A stretch of 64,000 bases of DNA from Austropuccinia psidii (Eukaryota; Basidiomycota; Pucciniomycetes; Pucciniales; Sphaerophragmiaceae): NCBI GenBank assembly GCA_023105745.1, contig JALGQZ010000001.1, positions 46,090,082 to 46,154,081 of the forward strand. The letters are read 5' to 3'. The notes under the pieces are model-generated. The model saw only the letters and a program-made list of their open reading frames with translations, searched no databases and was not told where the DNA came from. Each line of letters opens with the position of its first letter. Within the stretch, counting starts at the first letter, position 1. Positions 1 to 10,918 of the stretch are shown here, in pieces. Both the position numbers and the translations under genes were made by a program.

Positions 1-1740
1 TTCAAGATGCTGATTAGCCTTTCCCTGTGGACCAATGGGTATGCCAACTTGACATCCAGGAAAATACCCATAACTATCTTCCCTTCCCTCCATTTGTGAT
101 TCATCCACGAGGTTAGAGTGACAAATGCATCATTGATGCATTCACCAGGCCTACCCCCCACAAGTATTGGGTGTATAGAGTTTGTTAGATGAGCCCAATG
201 CATTAATTGGTTGTTGATTATCTTCTCCAAGAGCTTTCCCAAAGTGCTCAACAGCACTATTGGCCTATAGGCATTAAGGTTGGTGTAGTCATCTTTTGCA
301 CTTTTCCTAATGATTGCTGTTTGGGTATTCTCCCGGTCTAAGGAAGCAGTTATACAGGTCAGTCAGGATTGGGGTCCCATGGGCTGTAGACAATTTTATC
401 AGTTTGTTTGGTATACCATCTGGCCCTGGGGCCTTCCTGTTGGGTAAGGTGGAGATTGCATTTGCGACTTCATCTCTGGTGATTGGGGGGGAGTCTGGTG
501 GCTGTTGGTGTGGTATGTCTTTGAGGTTTGCTGTGGTTTCTACTATTGAGGTGCCATAAAAGAGTAAGGATGACTTTTCTGTGATGTCAGATATTATACT
601 CGCCTCTTGGTTCTGCAGTGAAGTGATTTCTTCTTCTTGTTTATTTTTTGTGAGCTTATAAGCTTGATAAGCATGATTGGGTCCTTTTTCAGCTAAGAAT
701 TTTCTCCAATGGTTGCTTTTGAGCTCCCAGACATTCTTTTTCAAGAGATTTTGATAGTGGTAATATTCCTCCCTGGATTTGTTGGTTTGGTGTTTTAACA
801 TCTTCCTGCTTGCTTGGTCTCTAAGTCTGACAAGGCCTCCTAGCTGTTCCTTATTCCACCAAGCTTTGGATCTGGCGGGGTTGGCTGTGACCCATCTTCT
901 TTGATCATTGTAAGAAAATGTAATTGCTGTTGATATTTCTTGGGTGGTGGTTTCAATCAAGCTTGCTGTGGTTGTTTCTTTGGGGAGATTCTGTTGCAAA
1001 TCAGGGAGGAATGGTGTGTTTTCCAGGTCTTTCAGCTGCACTGATAGGTGTTTTTCTGAGGTGTGTGTTTCTGGGCTTGGCAGAGTGAGTCTTGTAATTA
1101 TTGGGCAATGGTCAGAGGAATGATTATTAAGTTGTACTTGTGCTACAGGTCTAAGGCTTTGGGTTTTGTGGTTTGCCCAGGTGAGGTCTATTGCTGCGGG
1201 TCTTCCAACTTCTCCTAAGAAATCTGGGATATGTTTTTGGTGAGATTAGGTGGATGCCTTTCTTCCCACATATTTTAATGAGGTCTCTTGCTTGGGTGTG
1301 GGTATTATTGTACTTGCTTGGATTCCAGAGCGGGTGGTGGAGATTAGAGTCCATCATGAGGAGCCTTGGTGTTTGTAAAGTAGCCTCTGTCTGCAGCCAT
1401 TGGCTCAGAGTTTTGATTCCTGAGAAGGTAGCGGGTGGGTTGTATAAAGACAGGAGAGTAAGTTGTGGGATTGAGTTAGATATACCTAGTAGCATTGTTG
1501 CAGTTGATAGGGTGGTCTCTTGTGGGTGGTTGACAATCTGGTGAGATGGTAACTTTTCATTGATGTATATGTAGGCTTGTGGTTTCTTGTCTTTCTTTCT
1601 TGGGTTAGCTGTGGGAGTGATCCTGTGCCAGTTGTGAGGATTTACACATGGTTCCTGTAGAAGCAGAGCAGTGTGAGTCAGTTTTGAGTTTAAAACACTT
1701 AAGGTCGAATCATATCTGTTGTGACAATTTATTTGAAAAA
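1..1740 (-). pseudogene. LINE ORF2 remnant: endonuclease plus reverse transcriptase (5' part of RT)
   Basis: Non-LTR retrotransposon ORF2 read on the minus strand and cut off by the window start. The endonuclease/exonuclease/phosphatase part lies at about 1740-1080: an N-terminal segment with INCHNRYDS and LLLQEP, then RLLMMDSNLHHPLWNP, then NNHSSDHCPI near its end. The RT begins near 560 with the LINE signature RKAPGPDGIPNKLIK and continues through NAYRPI.LLSTLGKLLEKIIN to FLDVKLAYP, which is RT catalytic motif A. Frame changes near 1195 and near 330 break it into at least three frames, so it cannot give one protein. Domain order (EN then RT) and motif style fit a fungal Tad1-like or Jockey-type LINE, but the clade is inference. 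The plus-strand open frames here are antisense shadows. Confidence 0.85.
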
Positions 1741-2049
1741 AAGAAAATCTTGTTTTGGATTTATGTGGGGTGTCTCATCTGGCCATTCTATTGAGGAGGT
1801 GTCTTCATCATTTCTTCATTGAGTCATTTTGATATTTCTATTTTCAAAATGAGTTTCTGTGTTATTCACCATTGATTCTGTGTTGCGGTGTTAGATCTTG
1901 GATTTCTTTTTGGAGGATCAGACATTTTTGGCTAAGGGCTGAGTGGCAGTATTTCTCATCATAAAGATCAACAGATTGCTTGGTGGATTTGTCTTGATTT
2001 ATGCATTGTACACATCTTCTAATTGATGGGGTGACGCTCAGATCTTTGA

Positions 2050-3093
2050 AGTCCTGTTGTTGATGTGTTCATCCACATTTTGTGCAGGTTGGGTTTCCTT
2101 TGCATTAGAAGGCTTGGTGCCCTGTCTTTAGGCAGCTGAAACATTGGGGTGGGCCTGATGTGTAGGCCATTGTTTGCACAAAATTTCCATTGAAAATTAA
2201 GACTCCTCAGAGTATTTGATGGGCTAAAGATTCATTGTTGAAGTAAATAACCAGTGATCCATGAGATTTCTCTTCTTCTTTTGGATGACCTAGCCATTTT
2301 ATTTTGTCTACATCTTCCTTCTTTATGTCATTCTGTTGGACAAGACTGTTTCTGCAAATTTTGTCATCAATGTCTACATATGTTGGGGAGGAGTGGATGA
2401 TTACAGGGAAAGTAGGTGGGGAAATTACAAATAGAGGGTCTGCTTGGTGAGTCCAAGATGCCCTGTTCTCTAATAGCCATTGAGCTTCCATTCTTTATTT
2501 TGTGTATAATTTGATGTATCCCAATGGGTAAAGTGTGAATGCTTTTATCTGTATTGGTGTGTTATCCCAGTTGGAATTGGCCTCTATTAACACTTTGTTG
2601 ATCTTGTTACATGCTTCTTGTGGGGATTTTTGTTCAAAGGGCTTCAGTGCCCCAAAATTTGTTCAGATGACAATGTGAAATTTTTTGAATTTGTTGTTTT
2701 ATTGGGTCTGTTTTTGGAAGACTGCTGGTGGTGGTCACTTTAATAAGCTCTGTTCATTTCTGTTTTGGGTGTTGGCCATTGCTTCTGCAAAAGAAAGAGG
2801 GATCATTGTTGAGGTTGAACTATTAGACAAAGAAGAGCTTACTAGGTTATTTGCCAACTGTTGTCGCTTTTCACCATTATCTATACTTGTTAATAGATCA
2901 TTTATTATCTTATCCATTTTTGATTGTTTTTCTGTTAATTCATCTATTCTGTGGTTTAGTTTCATTATCAAAGTTGTAAGGCCTGTGGGCAAAGTTACAT
3001 TAGCTTCTCTTTTCTCTAGGTTTTCTATTTTTTGAAGAATGGTAGTCAGTATGTTTGACTGGTTGTTCTTCTGGGTCTTTGTGAGAAAATGGT
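2050..3093 (-). pseudogene. LINE ORF1 remnant (coiled coil, Gag-like domain, zinc knuckle)
   Basis: Minus-strand ORF1 of the same LINE, lying just upstream of ORF2. Reading from 3093 downwards there is a heptad-rich coiled-coil segment (ILQKIENLEKREANV and MKLNHRIDELTEKQSKMD), then a conserved domain at 2491-2207 (IKWLGHPKEEEKSHGSLVIYF), then a cysteine cluster near 2150-2060 starting CFSCLKTGH and continuing with CTKC. That is a CX2CX4HX4C knuckle followed by a partial second one, as in LINE ORF1 nucleic-acid chaperones. Stop codons separate the blocks, including one inside the first knuckle. A proline-rich stretch on the minus strand at about 3720-3530 is probably the ORF1 N-terminus, split off by the repeat unit at 3094-3523. 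Confidence 0.75.
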
Positions 3094-3523
3094 AGACCTC
3101 AGCAGAGTGAACTCTTGCCAAAAAGGCTATCAAACCAGTTGAAAGAGAAGTTAATACTGGCAAGCTGTAGATCACATTCCACCATGTGACAGTACCCTTG
3201 GGGTTAGAGCACTGAGTCCTAAAGTGCATGTAGCTGATGGTATTACCCATGTCACCCTCATGGAGTTACATTAGTCACAACAGGAGCCTACAAGGAACCC
3301 TTGTATGCCAATGGAGTGGAAAACCCAGAAATTTCTGGTTGTTTGATTGAGACCTCCTCTTGTCTACAACCGGAATCAAACCCATGACGTTGGTAACCAG
3401 TTTATTGTCACAATGCTGTCTGCCAGACCTCAGCAAAGGGAACTCTTGCCAAAAAGGCTATTAAACCGGTTTAAAGACCAGTTAATACTGAAAAGTTGTA
3501 GATCACATTTCACCATGTGACAC
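3094..3523 (-). mobile_element. Small repeat unit with 100-bp direct terminal repeats and tRNA-like promoter boxes (SINE- or TRIM-like)
   Basis: A block of about 100 bp (3425-3523) recurs imperfectly at 3094-3196, both starting on the minus strand with TGTCACATGG and ending GCTGAGGTCT. Between them the minus strand carries TGGCAGACAGC and, about 45 nt further on, GGTTTGATTCC, close to RNA polymerase III box A and box B spacing. The unit interrupts LINE ORF1. Two readings are possible: a tRNA-derived SINE in partial tandem, or a terminal-repeat miniature retroelement whose 100-bp ends act as LTRs. No coding capacity is seen. Confidence 0.45.
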
Positions 3524-3639
3524 TTGGGGATTATCATGTGATCGTCCTTGTTGGGAGGGTCTGGGGTGGGATTCATCAGCAATGCTAGATGAGAGGGGGG
3601 TGGCTTTCTATGAGCTGAGCTAAGGCTCATAAATTGCAA

Positions 3640-4060
3640 AGGATTTTTAGGAGTAGGTACAAATGGAGGAGTGAGAGAAAGAAGAGGGTGTTTGTGAGGA
3701 AGAAATGTGGGGGGGAGGTGGTTATTGACAGTTTTGTGGTGGAGGTATTTATGAGTAATTGTGGTGTTTTTGATAATTTTTGATTAAAAAAAGTTCATCT
3801 TTCATTTTTGGAAAGAAGGTTGGTGAGGTTGTGGTAAAGGTTAGGAGCCCCCAGGCTGCTTAGACGCCAGTGCTGGTATAGCTGAATGCATGGCCTGTGT
3901 GTTAGTGATGCCTTTTGGAGCATTAGATTGTGACATCATTGAATCCCAGGATGAGAACACTAGAAGGAAGAGCTGGATACCTGGTTACCCCAATGGTTCC
4001 GTACTTACCGGCTGTGGCCAAAACAATCCATACTGGGTTGCCACCTTCCCAAATATGTAC
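3640..4060. other. Unassigned stretch between LINE and Tc1 remnants
   Basis: The first 150 bp are purine-rich on the plus strand and likely belong to the LINE 5' region. From about 3860 to 4058 the sequence is of more even composition and ends at a TA dinucleotide abutting the Tc1 terminus. No gene or repeat family recognised. Confidence 0.4.
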
Positions 4061-5050
4061 AGTGGGGTGACAAACCTGTCTGTCCACCCATGTTTTTTTA
4101 TTTTAGAAGAAAAAAAGATAAATTTCACTGTGAGTTTTGGGTCAAAGGCTCTCAATTTGCTCTCATTGCATGAATGTTAGATTAGATCTTTAATTTGACA
4201 GCTTTTTGTAATTTATAATGCAATATAAAAAAATGAAAAAATACAATGTTTTTTTAATTTTGTAATTGATCAGTCTACTCCCATCTGGTCGGAGCCCTGT
4301 TTTGTGAAATAACTTCCCTCATTTGATTGGGAATTGATTGGATCAATTCCTGGAAGCAATCATTTGGCATGTTGTCCCAGGCATCCTGCACAGCTATTTG
4401 CAGTTCAGGTATTGGTCATGAACAAGGACCTTCATATCCAAGCATTCTCAATTGGATTCAAATCAGAAAAATTGGGAGGCCAATCAAATTTTTGAATTCG
4501 TTGAGTTCCCTTGCATTGTAAAGATAATAATTAAGTGTCAACTGGGGTGTTTTCTTTGCAAAGGTTCAATTCTTGATGATTTTCAAATTGTTGATTTTCT
4601 TTCAAGTAATTGTAAAAAGGTATAAGTCCTGGTGAATAGACATTGTTTATGAACCCTTCAATTTGTTGTGCATTTGGCCCCATGAAAACAATGGTCAATT
4701 TGTCCACACCATAATGGACTGCCATCCACTATGGTGTTGAGCTACTTGACAATCAAATGAATAATGCTCACCCTGTGACCTCCAAGCTCAAGTGGGCATA
4801 GGGTTTTTGGCAAGCTCAAAACTGCTCTTGTCTGTCCAGATTACTTTCTTCCAGTCTTCAATTGTGCAATTGATGTGTGCCCTTGCAAATAATAACCAAT
4901 CTTCAAATTTCTGAGGGCACAAATACAACTTGACCACTGCTATTTGCAAGAACATTCCTTCTTTATGAAGGACCCTTTGGACCGTTCAGGAGGAAACCTC
5001 TTGAGTAATTGAGTTCATAATTTCATTCAGAGTGGCCAAGCGACACAGAT
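4061..5050 (-). pseudogene. Tc1/mariner transposase remnant with one terminal inverted repeat
   Basis: The left end starts CAGTGGGGTGACAAACC directly after a TA (4059-4060), the target used by Tc1/mariner elements. On the minus strand, reading 5050 downwards, broken frames give a helix-turn-helix-like segment, then NCTIEDWKKVIWTDKSSFEL, which matches the region of the first catalytic Asp, then after several stops WPPNFSDLNPIENAW, the signature around the last catalytic Asp, followed by the usual C-terminal tail near 4290. Internal stops and frameshifts make it inactive. The other end is missing: at 5051 a family-E LTR begins. Established: DD34D/E transposases share these signatures. The exact subfamily is not determined. 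Confidence 0.75.
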
Positions 5051-6971
5051 TGTAAGATTTGACTATGAAGCTGATAATAATATTACTATTAATCAACAGT
5101 ACTATGTCTGTTATTATGAAATATAATGATAAAATATTATTATAACCACAATTAAATAATTAAATAATTATTTCTTTCACTTTTCAAACACTACTAGTGA
5201 TTTTAACAGTGAGCAGTAATTGTCTACAAGAATTAATTACAAGAAGAATTTAATAATAAAAACATCTTTTATTGAAATAATAGAATTATTTTAATATACA
5301 ATGATCTTTTACAAGAATAATTATAAAAGTAATTCCTGAAGAAAATTAATTTTAGAGAAAAACTTTAAGAATTAAAGATAGATGACTCACTTATACTCCA
5401 AAGAACTTATTGAAAGATATAAGTAGAGAAATTTGACATAGAATTGTGGATTTAAGGGATCAAAATGATTTACAGCAGGATTACAACAATATATAGATGG
5501 AATATATGATTTCACGTCTTTCTGATTGATTCTGAAAGAGTTAAAATACTTAAGAATAGCTTAACTAATACTTACTTGTTGGTAACAATGATATAAATGG
5601 ATAATAAGATGATTCTTGGAAAAAACAGCAAGAGGAGGCCTCTTTTAAGTCAACAACAGCTCACAGAGGCATGCCATGGAGAAAAATGAGAAACAAGTGA
5701 GTGAGAAAACAATAAACCCTTTTGGATTATTGATTGCATCATCTGTTGTCACATAAGATTATCATAGTTATTTAGTTGATGCTTTTACATGACTACCAAC
5801 CCCAATATGGTAAAGAATAAAAGGAGTAAAATCTGTAAATCTTCTTTTATTTCAAAATAATCATTGATTTCTCAAAGGTATCAATGCTATTGGCAATTTC
5901 ATCACAGTTTGTAATAACTGTGAATTTTTGAAGATTCAGTGTTTCACGTAGAATAGTCAAAAATGGACTGTAAGTAAAACTTTTAATCTTACTATTAAAA
6001 CTATAATTATTTATGGTTTTATCATAGATAATACAGTTTTCCATTGGTCCTGAAGGCTTCGGAAAGATTCATTCAGAATTGTATTTTTAATGAATTTTTG
6101 AAGTTTTTACCTCATTTCTATGTAGAATTGCAAATATCAGTGTTTAACTGGTTGCTATGAGGTAAATCAATGGATACAAGTCCAAAAAGGGTTTTAATTA
6201 CTCCTTTAGGGTCTATCCATGGAAAGTCATTAAGAATTGACATGGCTACAGGAGTCTAAGTAGCTCTTTACCTCCTTGGCACATCAAAATAGCAGTTTAT
6301 TTGCAATTTTCTTATGATTTACTGTAGTTGTAACATGGTAACCAAGTTTTCAAAGTGTTTTAGTTTACTAGTTGGGCCAAGATCAGCCATGGATCCAAGC
6401 TTCGGAGCTGTCCACGCCTCTGAGGCCTCAGAAGTTGGGTACCCTGGCTCTCTTTGATGTCTTTTGTCCCCCTCGTTTATTTTTCACGTCAAAATAGAAA
6501 TTTAAGCTTCAAGTGAGATATCCACTATGGGTGTACCAAAGGTCCATGTAAGAATACCATGATATTAAGTGCCCAAAACATTCATAACACTATTATTAGT
6601 GTATATGTAAAATGGTATTTCTCACATTCCCATTATTTTGGTGTGAAATTAAGAAAAACAAAAATTTTCATAGATCTTCTATGTGGTATTAATGATGTGG
6701 TATTGAAGTATTTTCCATATTACCACCTCAAAGAGTTAATTTGAGCTTATTTACTCTATGGAGCTACCCTATGTGAATGTTTGTGTAGAATCCAAATGTG
6801 GCCTTAAATACATGGATTTACCTACTCAATAAAAAGGTATTCATCTTTTCTGAAATCAAAAATGATGAATTTTGGATATATGCATGACTTATGAGTTATG
6901 CATAATTCAGAATTTCTTTTTAAGATAATTGTGGCCTATTTGGGTAGGTAAAATATACCTCAAGGCTCACA
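5051..6971 (-). mobile_element. Family-E LTR, decayed
   Basis: Starts TGTAAGATTTGACTATG and ends AAGGCTCACA, a mirror image of the family-F LTR ends (TGTGAGCCTT...CTTACA), so E and F are related LTRs and this copy is in minus orientation by F polarity. Segments recur at 22194-22990, 27259-28255 plus 35628-36271, 50266-50500 (opposite orientation) and 53260-53438. The stretch near 6440-6480 (GGGTACCCTGGCTCTCTTTG) is the best conserved. No TSD: 5046-5050 is CAGAT and 6972-6976 is CCAAG, so one flank has been lost or rearranged. Small open frames inside it look random. Confidence 0.7.
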
Positions 6972-9854
6972 CCAAGAGCTAGAGAAGCTTTAGAGGTACA
7001 CATTCTATAATTAATGGACCTTGGAGTATTGAGCAAAGTAGGACATATTGAAAAGGTATAGGTCACTACACCTGTCATTTTAACTTGGCATAATGAAAAA
7101 GCAAGCATGGTAGGGGACTTTAGAGCTCTAAACACCTACACTATCCCTGAAAGATACCCAATACCCAGAATCCCTGAGACATTAACACAATTATCACAGG
7201 CTAAGTTCATAACAGGCATGGATGATCTAAAGGGTTTTAATCAAAATATCTTCACAGAAAATGCCAAAAGACTACTGAAGATAATAGTCTACTGTGGAAT
7301 TGTTGAATATCTGAGAATTCCATTTGGTATAAAAAATGCACCTTACAATTATCAAATAATGATGAATACCATATTTCCTAAAGAATTTTCAGAAGGATGG
7401 TTGATTATCTATATTGATGATATCATAGTTTTCTCAGAAACTTGGTATAGTCATTTAACAGGACTAGAAATAGTATTGCAAAATATAGAACAAGTAATCA
7501 TGGAAATCTCCTTGAAAAAGTGTCATTTTGCATACAGTGAACTGAAAGCACTAGGACATGCTGTATCTGGACTAAGTCTGGGCATAGATAAGAACAAAGT
7601 AGCAGAAGTACTACTGAATCCAATCCCACAAACCTAAAAAGAAATGCAATCATTTCTAGGATTTTCTGTTTATTACAGACAGCATATAAAAGACTTTGCA
7701 AGAATTGCTAAATCCTTGTATAAGCTCTCTGACCAACAGAAAGTCTATGAAATGACTGAAGAAAGAGTCAAGGCATATGAAGAACTAAAAAATTCCTTAA
7801 CAAATGCCCCATTTCTTCTAATGCCAGATTGGAAACTACCCTTTAAGCTATAAATTGATGCTTGTGGAGATGGGCTACATGCTGCACTACACCAGAAACA
7901 AATCACCAATCACAAACCTGTTGAAAAACCAATTTGCTTCATTTCGTGACAAGTACAGCCAACAGAAGCAAGGTATAGAGCAAGCCAAATGGAATGCCTC
8001 TGTTTAGTGTGGGCTTTAGAAAAATTACACTATTACTTGGATGGGACAGTGTTTGATGTAATTACATATTGCAATGCTGTAAAATCTTTATTAAACATGA
8101 GATCTCCAAACATACATATGCTAAGATGACAAATTTCCATCCAAGAATATAGAGGAAATATGACTCTAGGTCATAAATCTGGTAATATTCATAAAAATGC
8201 AGATGGTCTTAGCAGATGGGCTCTGGCAAACACACCTAAAAATCCAACATGAGTACCGCAGGAAAAGCACCATATAGAAGGCATATGTGTCACAGATATT
8301 GGCACAGAGCTCTTTAACCAATTCAAAGAAAGCTATAGAATGGACAAAAACTGCCATATCTTATGAAAATTTCTAATGAAAGACTGTAAAGACCCATCAC
8401 TTTCATCAAAACTAGATGAAATATGGTAAAAAGGATTTGATGAAGGAAGATTCCACCTCCTTGATGGAAACCTCTATCATAGAACTAAACATACATGTGT
8501 TATGAATTTAATAGATAGAACTCTGATAAGCACTATACTACATTAATTTCATGATAGTGTTGCAGCTGGACATCTCTCAGAAGACAGAACACTAGAGAGG
8601 GTAAAACGCTGCTCTTGGTGGCCAAATTGGAAGAAAGATGTTGCAGGATACTGCCAAACCTGTGACAGATACCAGAAAGAAAACAGAGCCACAGGAAAGA
8701 AATTTGGAATGATGATCCAAATCCAAGAGCCAAAATCCCCTTGGGAAATAGTTCACATGGGTTGGGTAACAGCCTTACCTCCAGAAGGAGACAGAAGTTA
8801 CCATGCATGCCTAGTATTAATTTACAGATACAGAAAAGCTTCAATGTTCTTACCATGTCACAAGTATGAAACAGATATGGACACAGCCATAATGATGTGG
8901 AATAAAGTTATTAGCCACACAGGCTTATTCCAAAATATCATAAGCTATAGAGACCCAAAATTCACTTCAGCATTATGGACAAACCTCCATAACTTGTTTG
9001 GAGCAACATTATCATTCTCAACAGCTTACCACCCCCAAACTCATGGTCTCGCAGAAAGAGTGCTACAGACCTTAGAAGACATGATCAGGAGATTCTGTTC
9101 TTATTGACTAGAATTCAAATATTCTGATGGTTTTACCCATGATTGGTGTACATTAATACCAGCCCTTGAATTAGCATATGAAACATCAATCCATTCTTCA
9201 ACTGGCAAAACACCAGCAATTCTAGAAAAAGGCTGGAATCCAAGACTTCCTTATGATACCCTCAAAAAAGGACTTAGTGGATATACACCCAACAGCAAGT
9301 AGCTTCAAATTAATGCTTGACAAAGCAAGAAACCATACAAACAGATGTATGCAAGATTCTTTCAAATATGCAAAAGAAAGATGGGATAAAACCATAAACC
9401 ACCTGACTTCAAAATAGGAGACTTGGTCTTAGTGTCAACTCTAAGTTTAAATAATATAAAAGGCCCAAAGAAATTGAAAGATTCCTTTGCAGGACCATTT
9501 ATGATAAGAGCACTACATGGACCTAATGCTGTGCAACTAGAGCTCACAGGTGAATTAATGAACAAACACCCAACTTTCCCTGTAGGTCTGATAAAACCTT
9601 ACAGCTCAAGTGACAAGGAATTATTTCCATTAAGAAATAAACCCTCACTTGAAATACCCCCTTTAGAGCAGGGAGAAGAAAAGAAAATCATAAAAGTCCT
9701 TAAAGAAAGAAGGACAAGAAACAAAAACCAAAGGGAATACCTTGTAAGGTATAGAAACCCAACTCAAGAAGATGAATTGCTACTTGAGAAAGATATAAAA
9801 AATGCTGATAAGCTATTAAGAAGGTTAAGACATGCAAGAGAACCTAAAGAATAG
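6972..9854 (+). pseudogene. Ty3/gypsy pol remnant, family F (RT, RNase H, integrase, chromo-like tail)
   Basis: Starts inside RT (right after the E LTR) and runs to a natural stop at 9854. RT shows MVGDFRALNTYT and IYIDDIIVF (YIDD box) at 7400-7430. RNase H follows with [26 protein letters not shown] and [10 protein letters not shown]. The integrase zinc region ends CQTCDRYQ near 8660. The core has [22 protein letters not shown] and HPQTHGLAERVLQ. The C-terminal 70 residues (REYLVRYRNPTQEDE) resemble a degenerate chromodomain. Stops lie near 7635, 7851, 7948, 8128, 8250, 8363, 8546 and 9107, with frame loss at 9240-9420. Two integrase positions normally Asp are Gly and Tyr here. Dead copy, followed by its 3' LTR at 9972. 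Confidence 0.9.
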
Positions 9855-9951
9855 AAAATTAAGCATTATTGAGCTTCAAGACTAACAAAGTCTACTGAAG
9901 AGGTAGGACAGTAGATGATACCCTAATTAACTATATCACATTGTGGTACAA

Positions 9952-9971
9952 TCCTTTTTGGTTGGGGGGAA
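9952..9971 (+). promoter_or_regulatory. Polypurine tract of element F
   Basis: A T-run followed by GGTTGGGGGGAA ends exactly where the LTR begins (TGTGAG at 9972). This is the expected place for plus-strand DNA priming in Ty3/gypsy elements. Confidence 0.65.
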
Positions 9972-10918
9972 TGTGAGCGTTTGAGATATGAGCACATATA
10001 CAAAAAGATCACAAGAAAAACTTTACAATAATTATATTCTTAATAATTATCTTAAAGCTAGTAAAAATGCCATAAATAGGTAGAAACTTTGAATTAACTC
10101 AGAATCTAATGAGTAAAAATGTAAAATGAATTAAACCATTAGATTTTTCATGGTAAAATGCACATATATAATCATTATGGCATATCTGTAAAGTCAATAA
10201 TTACTGAATAATAAGTAATAATATCCTAAAAAAGACATAAAATCTTATTTAACTCAGAACAAAATGAAAAAAATGTAAAATAAATGTCAGCTTTGGATTC
10301 CCCATGAAACACTACATACAAAGCAACTTTACGAAAATTTTCTAAATTAAATATTTAAGGAATTAAGCTGAATATATGCACTTTTTTGTAGAATGCATAC
10401 ATTCATGGTTTTTAGATAATATCTCTTGAAATATACATGATAGAGAGTTAAACCAAAAATAAAGTCACAGCGTAATTACTGTACAAACACAAATATGAGC
10501 TTTATTTGACAAGCTATAAACAAGGTTATAACTTGTAAGGGTTTATTGAATAAAATTTCTATAGCTGTTGACCACTTTGTTGTGAAAGTGGTCCAAACTT
10601 AAAATAAAGTAGATATTCAGGCTCTACTGGCTCATAAGTTAAGAATTATGTTCTTTATCATGATATTCAAGGTAAAAACCCTTAAACTCATGGTTTGAAG
10701 TTTAAAATAGTGAACTTTTACACAAAAGATGAGTTACAAACAAAATAATCAAAAATAGAGTTTTGATGATGTAATTAAATTCTCTTACCAGTTTAACTAT
10801 GGCATGTTAAGCTATCATAATAAAATCTTTGAATAGTTTAAGCATTTATAGCTTAAAATTTATTTTTCAGCCTGTGACTCAAAACCGGAGCACAAGCATA
10901 ACAGCCAAATACCATAAA

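Noticed and set aside
314..559. Plus-strand open frames at 314-559 and 1191-1544
   Set aside because: Antisense to the LINE RT and endonuclease, which carry recognisable motifs.
3360..3435. A functional tRNA gene on the minus strand
   Set aside because: Only box A- and box B-like segments fit; no convincing acceptor and anticodon stems.
8533..8856. Minus-strand frame over the F integrase
   Set aside because: Antisense shadow of the zinc-finger/core region of integrase.
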